Shown here piece by piece: positions 1 to 11,044 of a DNA stretch of 64,000 nucleotides. Within the stretch, counting starts at the first letter, position 1. Every line of letters starts with the position of its first letter. The notes under the pieces were generated by a model. It was not told the origin of the DNA, did no database searches, and saw only the letters and a list, made by a program, of their open reading frames with translations. The translations under genes and the position numbers were made by a program. The stretch comes from Schistosoma mansoni (Eukaryota; Platyhelminthes; Trematoda; Strigeidida; Schistosomatidae), in contig NC_031500.1 of the NCBI RefSeq assembly GCF_000237925.1, forward strand, positions 496,001-560,000. Direction: 5' to 3'.

Positions 1-751
1 AACGTTAGCTATTGTCTTTTGGGTTGGCGTACCTTAAAATAAGGAAATATAATATAGTAGGCCAGAAACTGTTTCTTAGCATTCCACCTATCTCAAAAAT
101 TGCACAACTATCAGTTCTATCAGTATAATCTAGGAAACACGAGTCGCTCTTCAAACAAATGAAATCCCGGATTGTGTTTATTTAATCATGTTTTGAATAT
201 TTCAATGAAATTCACAAACATGACGAGATTTCTAGAAATAGGATCCAGGGTTTTTAGCATCTAAGCCATTTTTATAAGTTTTAAAAGATTATGTTTGGTT
301 ACTTGCATTCAAAAATAAAACGGAAATTACACGATCATTGTAAGTCTATTATTCGTAAGTACTTAATAAAGGTGAACTCAGTGAAGAAAAACTTCTTCCT
401 GAAATAATTGTCTTATTATTCGAAATTATTTCAACTATTTAAAATAATCTTAGTTCACTTACAGTTTACATATCCCTATGATTACTAGAAACGGACAAAA
501 TCTTGAAAGATTGTTGCATAATGGCATCTGAATAAAATTATGATGAAACCTGCCAAGTCATTGTTCAGTGTCTACTACACTTGTATCTTATATAGTCCCA
601 AATTCATGGAACCAAGATACTTGCAATGGTTAAATTTGTACTTGATTTCCGTAAATTAGGAATTATTTCCACTTGTATAGAAACTTTATCATAAAACGGT
701 TGGTTCATTTTCAGAATTCGATCTATTCAAATGTGTTAAAAAACGATCGTC
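1..751. other. Upstream flank of uS15m, no gene seen
   Basis: No coding exon or known repeat is recognised here. A good 3' splice-site-like sequence (pyrimidine-rich, ending CAG at about 712-714) lies 38 bp before the uS15m start codon. It could be a cis-intron acceptor or a spliced-leader acceptor, since schistosomes trans-splice some messages; the sequence alone does not decide. Confidence 0.4.
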
Positions 752-3700
752 ATGTTAAAGTCAACCAGTTTTCTGTTGAAATCTCCAACTATTCAAAGTT
801 TACTCAATTCTTCAGAATGTACAAAAGATATTTGTGAGTTTTGCTGTCTGGTTTTCTTATATATATAATATTTCTGTTTAGGTAGTTCCTCGTCTCTGAA
901 TCGATGGTACTTACGTTATTTACGTGCACCTCGTGTTCTTAACCCACCTAAAAATCCATTTCTTTATGACAAAGATTGTAAGTCATTTTTTATTAATTCT
1001 TATTAGTTTGTTATTTAAAAAAAGGGGAAAATGAACCATACAAGCCAAAAGCTAAAAATGAATATCTTCTACCTCTCAAGTGTTCAAAAGATTTTCAAAG
1101 GTTTTCCATCCGTTTAGCACTTTTCTTTATCGATACATTCTGATTAAAGTTTAGATGAACGCTGCAAAAACTTGTTTACTTATAATTTTGTTTATAAAGT
1201 AAATAGTATTTTCTCCATTTTGACTAATTTCATATTAATACCCTTTGATAGAGACAAGAATTTGAAGAAAATGTTGCCGAAATGTTAGAAAAATTAGGTT
1301 TTCAACCTACAGATGATTCATTAGCTGCAAAAAGTAATGATACATACATAGTTATTACTTTCTATTCAATCTCTATTTAAAAAAGTTGTTCGAATGACAT
1401 TAGAATTACGTTACAAAAAGTGGCGTTTAAAAGAACATCCACGTGTAAGATTCTAGTGATGGTTTTTATTTTTGTTAATTGTATTTACTTTATGCTTACA
1501 GTGTATCACGTTAAAACTTGCAACTAAATGTCTTATAAGAGCTCGACAACGTAGTTTGAGATTGTTACGTGCTACAAATCTATCTGAATTTAATAGAATT
1601 ACATCTGCTTTAAAAATTGTTCGTTATGAACATGTGGATCCTTATCGATTATGTACCGATGATCCGATTGTTCAACGTAAAATTTCTTTTCGGAATGAAT
1701 GTTATCAAGTGAGTTTTACAGGTTAATTAAACATTTATTAAATCGTTAGTTTGATTTCACATAAAATTGTTAAACGAGCCTATATCCTTAAACTAACTTA
1801 GATATCCATCACAAAATATCCTTGGCATTGAATAGAATTCTAAAATAAACAGCAGTTTAGCAAATTTGAAGTGCTTCCCATAAACATAGACACATGTGTT
1901 TGACGTGTGGTTCTCAGTATACTTATGTTTTGACTATGACTTTTCAGTTTCACCTCATTGTTTAGACCATCATAGTGCTGTTTCAAGCATCATCGTAACC
2001 TACGTTTTGCGGAATACTCAACAATTATTACACACATACATGTAATGCTGAATCAACATTACGAATTTGCATTCGGATATTAAAATCGACGGTTTTTGGC
2101 CATATCACTAGAAGAAACTCAAATTCCGTAAAAAACTAAGGTCTAGTGAACGAGCATTGTACCTAGATCCATAGGCTCAGTCCATTTATATCTTAACCAC
2201 AATAGATGTCTGTTACGTAATGAAATTGGACAAAGCTTGCGTAAGGACCGATAAACCTGGTGGTCGGGGCGTGCTAATGAGTCGTAAGCAGCAGCTGCAT
2301 CTAGTAACTGCCGGAAGCTCTTTCATATCATCCGACCCACTTGCAGCAAAAAGTGTAGTGTGAGCGAAACAATCTGTGAGGATGACGGGATGCCAATCAC
2401 TAACATCTATCAACGTCTTGAACGATGGGCGGAATTCTTTGAAGGGCAACCCAACTGGCCTGCTGCCCCGGCAACATTGATCAAATTGACCTGCCCTCAA
2501 TATCCTGTGATGACTGATCCAGCAAATGAGGCGGAAGTCCGTAAGGAACTACTTTTGAAACGTTACAAATCACCGGGCCCAGATGACTTACTTCAGGCTC
2601 TGTTTAAAGACGGTGGTGACTTTCTGGTTAAGGAACTGACTACGTTGTTTACAAAGGTCTGAGAGCTAGAGAGTGTCCCAACATCATGGAATGAGTCGAC
2701 AAATGTCCCTATATTTAAAAAGGGTTCATGTCGTTTTTGTAACAACTATCGGGGGATAAATCTACTTCTGATTGCATCCAAACCTCAGGCAGAGTGAGGG
2801 CATACAACCACCTTTCTCCATTGTCCCATTTAAGCAGTGGGGTTAGACAGGGTTGCTTAATCTCACCATTCCTCTTCAATTTTGCTATTGATGACGTTAT
2901 GGAAACAGCTCTGACAAATGTAAATAATGGCAGTGTGGGTCTGTTGCCTAGAGAAAGAACTCTCGACCTTGAGTATGCGGATGATATTGTCTTACTATGC
3001 GATAATATCGAAGCCATGCAATCCTTATTTAATCAGTTGGCAATTAGTGTCCGTAGGTATGGTATGTGCTTTGCACTTTCGAAGAGGAAAATTCTTTTAC
3101 AAGACTTGCATGACCGTGATCCTGCACTCACCCTGGGTAGTGAGCAGATAGAAGTTTTCGAGAAGTTCCTGTACCTGGGTAGCTGATTAAGTGCTGATAG
3201 TGGCGTGAGTGATAAGATCAATTAACGTATAATGAAAGCCAGAGCAGCTTATGCCAATGTGGGCCATCTTTGGCGCTTTCGTGGTTTTAGTCTAGATGCG
3301 AATGGTTGAATTTACAGCGCGTCGGTGAAAGAGATTTCGCTCTATGCTTGTGAAACCTGGCCTCCGAGTTGGGGATGTTAGATGACTCTCTGTGTTTGAT
3401 CATCGTTGTCTTCGAAGGATTGCTGACATCCAGTGGCAACACCATGTTAGCAACTCAGAGGTTCGGCATCGTGTGTCCGGGCACAGCGACGATAATTTAA
3501 TTTGTGTCACTATCTTGAAACATCAACTTCAGTGGCTTGGACATGTTCTACGAATGTCTACGAAAGTCTTATTCTTATCTCATGTTAGTTTTTAATCATA
3601 CCCTCAGTAGTACATACTATCTGTTTTCTTGTTTCTTTATTTATTTATAGCGACGTATTGCTAAAATGACTGTATTCAAAGCAAAACTTATATCATCTGA

Positions 3701-3980
3701 ACAAGAATTTTATATTGAAAAAAATAAAACATTAACAAATTTATTAGGAGATTTAACTTTGCTAGTAGATTCCAATAATCCAGAAACTAAACAGAAAGAA
3801 GCTGAACATTTAATGAAACAATTATTTAATGAAGTAATTGAAGAACGTCAATTAAATAGTTTACGTAAACCAATTGAAGATCGATTTTTATGGTATACTA
3901 AAGAAGGTGAAAAACGTGAACAATTTAATGCGGAAAAAGCAAGAAAATTAGAAAAACAACAACGTAAACTAAGAAAATAG
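752..3980 (+). CDS. MRPS15: Mitochondrial small ribosomal subunit protein uS15m (MRPS15)
   Basis: Exons read by eye: 752-833, 882-977, 1025-1100, 1254-1333, 1386-1444, 1502-1708, 3651-3980. All junctions are GT-AG and all phases agree, giving 309 aa. The first ~25 residues are basic and hydroxyl-rich with no acidic residue until later (MLKSTSFLLKS...), fitting a mitochondrial presequence. The S15 core is clear: a segment around LAAKIVRMTLELR, then RARQRSLRLLRATNLSEFN followed by RITSALKIVRYEH, which lines up with the family's QRRKLLDYLKR...YTQLIERLGLR helix pair that binds small-subunit rRNA. A lysine/arginine-rich coiled tail (EKARKLEKQQRKLRK) ends the protein. The first five introns are 47-153 bp, typical of schistosome 5' introns; intron 6 is 1.9 kb and holds a LINE fragment. 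The product acts in the mitoribosome small subunit. Confidence 0.82.
2205..3590 (+). mobile_element. SR2-like RTE LINE fragment (RT region to C-terminus)
   Basis: Lies in uS15m intron 6, same strand as the gene. Translations show the linker before the reverse transcriptase (LERWAEFFEGQPNW, KRYKSPGPDDL), RT motifs (SGVRQGCLISPFLFNFAID; catalytic box EYADDIVLL) and the C-terminal FDHRCLRRIAD...LGHVLRM segment typical of schistosome RTE elements. It is cut by stops and small frame changes and lacks the endonuclease, so it is a dead, 5'-truncated copy. Confidence 0.75.
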
Positions 3981-4057
3981 TCAATATTGTAAATATTTAA
4001 TCTGTAAATTCAATGTTTCATAATTGTTAAAGATGTTGAAAAAGAATGTGTAATTTA

Positions 4058-4326
4058 CTGTCTTACCTACGCCTGTTACTCCCAATGAAGCATAGGCCGC
4101 CGACCAGCATTCTCCAACCCACTCGGTCTTGAACCTTCCTTTCTAGTTCTATCCAGTTTTGGTTCATTCTTCTCATATCTGTCTCTATTTCTCGGTGTAA
4201 TGTGTTCTTTGGTCTTCCACTTCTCCTTTGACATTCAGGATTCCATATGAGGGCTTGTCTTGTGACGCAGTTGGGTGAATTCCCCAGTGTGTGTCCTATC
4301 CACTTCCAGCGCTTCTTCCTCCGGTG
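4058..4326 (-). mobile_element. Perere-3-like RTE LINE 3' end inserted in the uS15m 3' UTR
   Basis: About 269 bp closely matching the 3' end of the full-length element at 20913-24105, with the 3' tail at the left. It is bounded by a 12-bp direct repeat ATGTGTAATTTA (4046-4057 and 4327-4338), a target-site duplication. It is a strongly 5'-truncated insertion between the uS15m stop codon (3980) and the AATAAA at 4381. Confidence 0.85.
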
Positions 4327-4380
4327 ATGTGTAATTTATGCATCACTTATTAGTCAGTGAGTACAAAAATGCATTATGTC

Positions 4381-4386
4381 AATAAA
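4381..4386 (+). promoter_or_regulatory. Candidate polyadenylation signal of uS15m
   Basis: AATAAA about 400 bp after the uS15m stop. Without the 269-bp LINE insertion and its duplicated target it would have been about 120 bp after the stop. It is the first canonical hexamer seen downstream. Confidence 0.5.
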
Positions 4387-4449
4387 ATCTCTCTTTCTCT
4401 CTAAAAAGTTAAAACCTATGTTATGACTTTAAAAAAGAAGACCGTACTG

Positions 4450-4912
4450 CTAATTCGTTATGATCTTATGTCCGCTCTTTATCACGTGATTTATCTATCA
4501 ATCAGAATACGACTCGTCTAATCCTTATCCGTCTTTATCTGCCTATCCCTTCCACTTGAGTCTAGAACACCAATAGCAGCTGCTGTTATGCGAATCGTTT
4601 ATTTCAAGCATATTCGGTATATATACCAGACAGACAGACCACATCAAGCCATAAAATAGAAAATAATATTTGTACAAGATCAAGTCAAATGTGACTGTGG
4701 ACGTGGAAGACAATAATCAATAAACTCAATATAATTTGGGGATAGTAAATCGTACAGTTGTAATTCATAGATCAAAATGAAGCTTATAATAAGATGAATA
4801 TAGATATACACAATTTAATTACTCAATAGTTAAACAATAAGAATATATATAGAGTAATCGTCCATTAATAGGTCCTGGGAGTTACCCATACTTATGTCTT
4901 CACCAGGATATA
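4450..4912 (-). mobile_element. LTR-like fossil, copy L1
   Basis: Diverged copy of a roughly 380-440 bp repeat also seen at 12.7, 15.5 and 17.7 kb. Shared blocks include the accagacagacagacca region, the ttgtacaagat block and the aagcttataataag block. The copy at 17748-18128 begins TGTTATATCC, ends with CA and contains a TATA-like TATAAAAACC, so the family looks like solo LTRs of an LTR retrotransposon. It is an old, broken copy; no internal coding part is adjacent. Confidence 0.5.
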
Positions 4913-5236
4913 ATAATCTAGATGTTAACAACTTTTGGGATTAAAAACACCACATACATATTCAGTTATCTGAATGCATGCTAGTTGGTACCTCTTTGAT
5001 AAATTTAAAAGTTAAAACAAAATTTGTGATGGTGAAGATTTTCTAGCTCAAATGGATGATTTTGATGATTAAATCACGACCAAATCATGCAGCTCAGAAA
5101 GGATTCTGATGAAGCAGTGTCTAGAATTATTTAGATGTTCCAGAATTGAGCTTTTTACTGACTTTTGGAATCGTTTAGATAACCGTGCAAGATAATGTTC
5201 GGAGGTGGGCCTCGAAAGAGCTTGGTATGTACGTAT

Positions 5237-5759
5237 AGCCCCCAAATGCCCTGGTACGGCCGAGAGTAGGGAGGGCCGCCCTCTCTCTCGAAATGCTCTC
5301 ACACGACCACGCGTATACAGTCCCTACTAAGGAAGTCCTACTCACTGACTTCTCGCACTACGGGTGTTGTTTACAAAATTGAGAGGACAAAAAGCGAATG
5401 CCCGGCACTACGACCGGGTTGGTGGACACGGCGAGTCCACCTAGGGGAGTTGAAAAACCCTGATTCCAAACCAATGGTGCACATGGGCTCCAGTATCCTG
5501 AGGGAACAAATGGTGTATGAACCAATTGTTGGTCACCGACTACCATGGTACTGCATCTCCTCACGATGCTCTACTGCCTTGTGGATCAGACCTTTAGGTC
5601 GAAGGCTCGGGGTGTGGCCCCCTAAGAAAACCACCTGATTCAGTTTGGGCACCTGGACAGTATCACAGCCCTCATACAAATCAAATGAGATTTGTGCGGC
5701 GCATATATATCCGGTGCCCCTTTGTACCAATATTTATGTGTTTAAATAAATAAATAAAA
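5237..5759 (+). mobile_element. W repeat (SINE-like), copy 1
   Basis: Copy of a roughly 525-bp dispersed repeat that starts GCCCCCAAATGCCCTGG and ends in an (AAAT)n tail, here AAATAAATAAATAAA. At least nine more full or partial copies lie in this window on both strands. It has no convincing protein. The A-rich tail, 5' truncations and target-site duplications in other copies mark it as a non-autonomous retroposon. Confidence 0.75.
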
Positions 5760-7821
5760 TACGTGTGGTGGAGATCGGCTTAATCAACCACTCTACTTAT
5801 AGCCATAAATGATTTAGATTGCTACAAAGAATCATTGCATAATTATTGTTGGTTCAAAAAGAAAGAAAAAGTGAGTCTGCCCCAGAAAAATAAATAAATA
5901 AACTGCCTTGTTGGAAAAGAAATTTAGTTTTACAGGCGAATATATACTTTAGTCTATGCAAATTCTCTGATACATCAACAAAGTGTAATTATGTAGCAAA
6001 GAGCTGGTAAACAAACATATGGATATAATGTTCTGTGTAAGTATTTGTATGCCACAATAGCCCGTAGTATCTAATCCATCACAAACACCTTAATGTTATT
6101 ATACGTTTTTTAAGAACATATGAATGAAGAAGCTTTCCTTATCATTTACTGTTACAAGACACACACGGTTATCTGATCCTGTGCGGATACTCAGACCTAC
6201 AGTTAGTTATAGGACGGCCTTGTAGTAACAGTTTTCATAGAAGGCAAGGAATGTGGCTACAAATAGGATCCAGGACTCGTGTTTCGTCAGATAGATCCCA
6301 GACTTTATTTCGGGAATCATCTCTTCTCCAAAACTTGTGACATAATGGCCATATCGAAACAATGCCTAAAGGTTGCACATATGCCAGCTTAGACAAATCA
6401 AAATTCCGTCAAGAATATCAGCAACGAAATAACTCGAATTAGGACGATTTCCATATTTGAAAGAAAAATCAATTGTCAGTCTAGTTTAAATAGAATGGGA
6501 AAGACTTCAACCAATGGTCGGAACCTACGAAAGCAAATAAGTCTAAACTAAGGGATGAAGTGCAACTTTACAAAAGAGATATTTTAAAATGTTCATTATC
6601 AGTAGCCACGTATGCTCTTTACATGCATTCCTGGCTGGATTGTACTAGTTACCATTCAGTAGTGGTTTAAATGTGTACATACACATATTTCTGCATTGCT
6701 TTGAATGATGTTCACTTATCCAATATGCTTACTATCTTTATTTCAATGTCCATCCTTGTTTGTTTTCCCCGTGTATGCTACTTTCCAGAACTTCACTTTT
6801 GAACAATCTATCTTTTTAAGAACGTAGCACTTATAACTCGTGTTGTTTATTGGTTTGTAGACCTGTTTCCCCCCCATTTGATTGTATTTTAAAAAATGCA
6901 ATTGGTGGTGCCCAGACTACCACATCTCACATTAAGACAGCGAGAAAGGGTTAGCAAGATGAATACTCAAACTAGTAATATCGGCTCGAGTAGTAAAGAT
7001 TAGACACAGAGATTATGATTTTCGGAGAATGAATGAGTTTATGGGATTAAAAACTCAAAATCTTGAGAGAAACACCGAGTGAACACATGTACTCTGTTGC
7101 AACCTATCCTAAGTCATCACATAGCTTTACGCCTCCAACCACCGTTCGCGGTTAATACAAAGGTTGCAACTAGACAGACATGGTTCAAATCAACTGCCAG
7201 TAACTTCGCAAGTTGATCCCATGTCTAATTTTAGGGCCCCACTCCAACTCTTGTAATCATATTTCCCACTGTTTAATCTTTTCACACAATCATAGATTCA
7301 GTTCGATAATCAATAACTGTATGAACTGATGTCGTGACGTCTCTAATCTTCATTCATCCTATTTCCACAGCCAGCATACCGTATCGACTTAAATGGGATA
7401 AAAAGTTATTCCGGGGCTCTATTCGACAAGTAACCTCATCTCCATCAATGTAACAACATATTCTGGAGAAATTGGTTCAACTCTATTCATGAAAATACTA
7501 AAATGTATTTCCCCGAATACAAAAATTTATTTGTACATTGAATCAGTTTTGTTTGAAATCAAAGTCAAAACAAAAAAAAACTTGCCGAACAAAGCCTTGA
7601 ACATTGATATTCATGTTTGTCTTTGATGCTGATGATGATGAAATAGTTTAAGTTTATATTTTGTTAACCACCGGTCGAATATAGGGAATCGTTGCATAAT
7701 AGCACAAAAAAGATTTGCCGGTATCAATTGATGCCTATTGATAAGTTCTTCAATGGATATACGAACCTAATTTGGGAAGAAAAAATGAGAAAATAAATCT
7801 AAAGATTTGTGTCCCCCATCT
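5760..7821. other. Intergenic, mostly unannotated
   Basis: Apart from the hammerhead-repeat remnant at 6254-6299, no gene or repeat with a second copy in the window is seen. A short GATGAT microsatellite lies near 7627-7640. Confidence 0.4.
6254..6299 (-). repeat. Sm-alpha-type repeat remnant with deleted ribozyme stem II
   Basis: On the minus strand it reads CTGACGAAACACGAGTCC, the ribozyme region of the Sm-alpha unit at 55.6 kb but without the roughly 16 nt of stem II. The deleted piece lies between two TCGTC direct repeats of the complete form. The flank AGGATCCAGGA matches the unit's stem I side. Confidence 0.55.
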
Positions 7822-9135
7822 AGGACAAGATATCAGATGAAGACCTGAAGTCAAATATAGAAGTGACTGCAAACATGCTCCACGTTCTATTCAGGAAGAT
7901 TTGGGGGTGGAGAAACAATTGCCGACAAACTGGAAAGAGGGGAACCTCATCAAGATACCAAAGAAAAGAGGCATGAGCAAATGTGAAAACTCAGCTACAA
8001 AGGCATCAGATTATTTTCGATATCAGGAAACGTTCTCAACAGAGTGTTGCTGAACAGAATGGAGGATTCAGTAGATGCCCAAATTCAAGATCAATAGGCT
8101 GAGTTCCGTGAGGATCAGTCGTGCACAGGCCGAATTGTGACATAACGGATCATTGATGAGCAATCGACCGAATAGAATTCATCATTATACATCAATTTAT
8201 TTGACTATGAGAAAGCATTTGACAAGGAGATAGAAAAACCTTATGAAACCATCTTCGACTGGATTATGAACACCTCGACATCTCAGGGGAGGCACGGAAT
8301 ACAATGGACAGCTTGGATACAACTGGACGATCCGGACTTCGCAGATGACCTGCCTCTTCTGTCCCATACACGTCAACAATTGTAGGTGAAGATAGCCAGT
8401 GTAACAGCAGGCTCTGCATCAGTAGCCCTTAACATAAACAAAGAGAAAAGCAACATCCTGAAATACAACACGGAGGACAACAACCCAATAACACTTGATG
8501 GAGAAACTCTGGAAGAGGTGAGAACGTTCACGTACCTGAATAGCATCATCGATGAACAAGGAGGATCTGATGCAGGTTTAAAGGCAAGGATTGGCAAAGT
8601 GGAAGGCCCCATTCCTACAACTGAAGAACATGTAGAACTCAAAACAACTGTCAACCAATGTCAAAGTCACAATCTTCAGTACAAACGCCAAGTCAGTTAG
8701 ATTTACTGTACGGAGCTGAAACTTGGAGAACTACAAGAACCATCATTAAAAATGGACAAGTGTTTATAAACATTTGTCTACGCAAGATACTCCAGATTTG
8801 TTGACCGGATACCATCAGCATCAGCCTACTATGGGAGAGAACAAAGCAGCTTCAAGCTGAAGAGGAAATTAGGGAAAGATGATGGAAGCGGATAGAGCAT
8901 AACATTACGGAAACCATCAGACTGCATCGCAAGGTAAGCGCCAGCTTGGAATCCTAAAGGGAAAAGACGAAAACCAAAGAACACATTGCGTCGGGAATTG
9001 GAATCAGATATCAAAAGAATTAATAGCTACTGGACGGGGTTTGCTCAAGACAGAGTTGGATGGAGAATGCCGGTGATCGGCCTATGTTCCTTCACGAGGG
9101 TCAACAGGCATATGTAAGTAAGCAAGTAAGTAATC
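7822..9135 (+). mobile_element. Perere-3-like RTE LINE, 5'-truncated
   Basis: Begins inside the region before the RT (matches [15 protein letters not shown] of the full copy), carries a damaged RT region (FDYEKAFD; FADDLPLLSHT) and the coding 3' part ([17 protein letters not shown]), and ends with the family's 3' tail of TAAG-type repeats (gtaagtaagcaagtaagtaa). Many stops and frame changes are present. It has an internal deletion of the segment between the FDYEKAF and WIMN motifs relative to the 21-24 kb copy. Confidence 0.75.
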
Positions 9136-9154
9136 CAGGCAAAAATCGTTTGGA

Positions 9155-9985
9155 AATATATGTCGCAAGTCCCAAGCAGTTATCCTTTGGGGTATGTGTG
9201 ATCACACTCTCAAGTCGTCAAGATAACGACCTACATTGATTTCCTTTTCAAGTCCCTCGCGAAGTATTATCCCTTCATGGTATTGGGTAACCGCCCACTA
9301 AAACTAGTCTACATACAAAGTTTATTATCAATGTATACTTTTCCATCTTCGATTACGATCATTCCTTTTATACCACAATTGCTGTGAAAAAATAGTAGGC
9401 AGGGAAAACAAAAGGTAGTGGCAATAAGCAATAATAGACAAATTATCAAAGAGGCAGATAGTGCAAATTCACGTGTTAGTGAGATTATTTCGATAAAGGA
9501 TGAAACAGTGACCAAATGTCAGATCAGAAAGATTAGAACGATGGGCGGAACGCCTTAAAGAATAGTTTGACTGGTCCCCTACAACCCTAAGTTCCCTACT
9601 ATTACAATCAACCTAAACAGGATATCAATAGTTCTTAATGGAATTGAAAAACCAGAGGTCACCTAAGGAGATGGAGAGCAGCAGGCTTTGATGCATCAAT
9701 ACTAGAGATCTTCAAGGATGGTGTTCTAGTTCTAGCAGTTAGACTGACTGAGATAGAATCTGGGAACTGAGCAAAATCCCAACTAACTGGGCTTCATCGC
9801 TGACCATTCTAGTTTACAAGAAAGAATACATTCTCAAAATACTGACACTCCCTCTAAATGTAGATTGTTGCCTTATGACTGGTCTACATCATCATCTGAA
9901 CTGATTACAGGGAGTGGAGTAGTCGAGCATGTTGACAACTTTACTTATCTTGGAAATCCTATCAACCTTGATGGGTAGGTGTCTA
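9155..9985 (+). mobile_element. SR2-like RTE LINE fragments
   Basis: 9155-9300 matches the 5' region seen on the minus strand at 50.6-51.2 kb (TTCCTTTTCAAGTCCCTC block). 9530-9985 translates in pieces to RLERWAERL and [18 protein letters not shown], the pre-RT and post-RT segments of the same family. It is a heavily decayed remnant with large internal losses. Confidence 0.5.
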
Positions 9986-10177
9986 TGAAATGATTTAAAA
10001 AATTAAGGTTAATTAAGTTCATTATTATCAAAATATAATGATATTCTCGCGTGCATAGATTAACCCATGAATGATCAGCACTCACAATCTTTACGGGAAT
10101 ACTAAACTGATCACACAATAATCTAAAACCAATCCATTTTATTCATTTTTGTAGTGATTGTTTAAATCTTCCTATTG

Positions 10178-10405
10178 ATCAGAAGGGGATTTGTGGAGAT
10201 TTCAGCATTTTTCAAAGTTGAAATCATGAGTCAATTGAAACTAGACCACCATGGAAAACCTGGAAGCACTGGACGGCCGTTTCGTCCTATTATGGGACTC
10301 CTCAGCAGTGCGCACCCACGATCCCGCACTCGCGAGATTCGAACTCAGGACCTACCAGTCTCGAGCCAGAACCCTTAACCTCTAGATCATTGAGCCGGCA
10401 TCCAA
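10178..10405 (-). mobile_element. tRNA-headed SINE with hammerhead ribozyme (type C)
   Basis: On the minus strand a tRNA-like head (GCCGGCTCAATGATCTAGAG) carries an A-box-like sequence and, further on, a B box GAGTTCGAATCTC. A complete hammerhead core follows, then a non-tRNA body ending near CCCCTTCTGATCAAT. The same unit occurs twice at 49.56-49.88 kb. The pol III boxes suggest internal transcription. Confidence 0.75.
10266..10311 (-). ncRNA. Hammerhead ribozyme, intact-looking core
   Basis: Minus strand: stem I GCACTG, core CTGAGGA, stem II GTCC/GGAC with loop, GAAA, a two-pair stem III (AC-GGCC-GT), the cleavage triplet GTC, then CAGTGC. The six stem I bases GCACTG/CAGTGC pair perfectly. 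All conserved core bases (CUGANGA...GAAA, cleavage after GUC) are present. The minimal stem III is the form known in schistosome hammerheads. Confidence 0.82.
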
Positions 10406-10512
10406 CGGTGTTAATCTAATCTGTAGCGGCGTAAAACGGTTGTTGTATGAGTGGATTATTGATTTCAAGTTGTTCTTTATCATGAACTGTTAAGGGTAAG
10501 ACAATCTTTAAA

Positions 10513-10563
10513 GCATCTGAGAATATCGGATCGCTATTTCGTTCTAGATCAGGGACTCATTAG
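10513..10563 (-). ncRNA. Possible degenerate hammerhead motif
   Basis: Minus strand shows AATGAGTCCC ... ACGAAAT AGCG ATC, resembling a hammerhead core with minimal stem III (AT-AGCG-AT). The conserved CUGA is changed and stem II pairs poorly. The sequence runs straight into the gap, so the 5' side cannot be judged. Confidence 0.25.
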
Positions 10564-10763
10564 NNNNNNNNNNNNNNNNNNNNNNNNNNNNNNNNNNNNN
10601 NNNNNNNNNNNNNNNNNNNNNNNNNNNNNNNNNNNNNNNNNNNNNNNNNNNNNNNNNNNNNNNNNNNNNNNNNNNNNNNNNNNNNNNNNNNNNNNNNNNN
10701 NNNNNNNNNNNNNNNNNNNNNNNNNNNNNNNNNNNNNNNNNNNNNNNNNNNNNNNNNNNNNNN
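10564..10763. other. Assembly gap (200 N)
   Basis: Run of exactly 200 N, so the true length is unknown. The last exon(s) of the TMEM68-type gene may be partly hidden here. Confidence 0.99.
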
Positions 10764-11044
10764 TCTTATATTTTGTGGTATATCAGATGAAGTTCTATAA
10801 GTGACATCCAACGGTGATCCTGAAACTTTTGTAGACAAATAAACTACTTATAGGTACGGTAAACCAAAGTCAACTAGTATTCAAACAATCCAAGAACATG
10901 GCAAAAATAATTAAGCTGTGGCTAGTGTAGGAGTAGGTTGGAAGGAGGCTGCAGGTTGCCAAATCAAGACTCAGGATCAATCTATGAAGTGACTAATGTT
11001 TAGAGATATTTAGTGAATGAATATTTGGTATAATGAATACTTAC

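Noticed and set aside
5358-5564. Open frame (starts [19 protein letters not shown]) on the minus strand, repeated at 18684-19061 and in other W copies
   Set aside because: It lies antisense within the W repeat and is conserved only because the repeat is conserved; no start context, domain or consistent length among copies.
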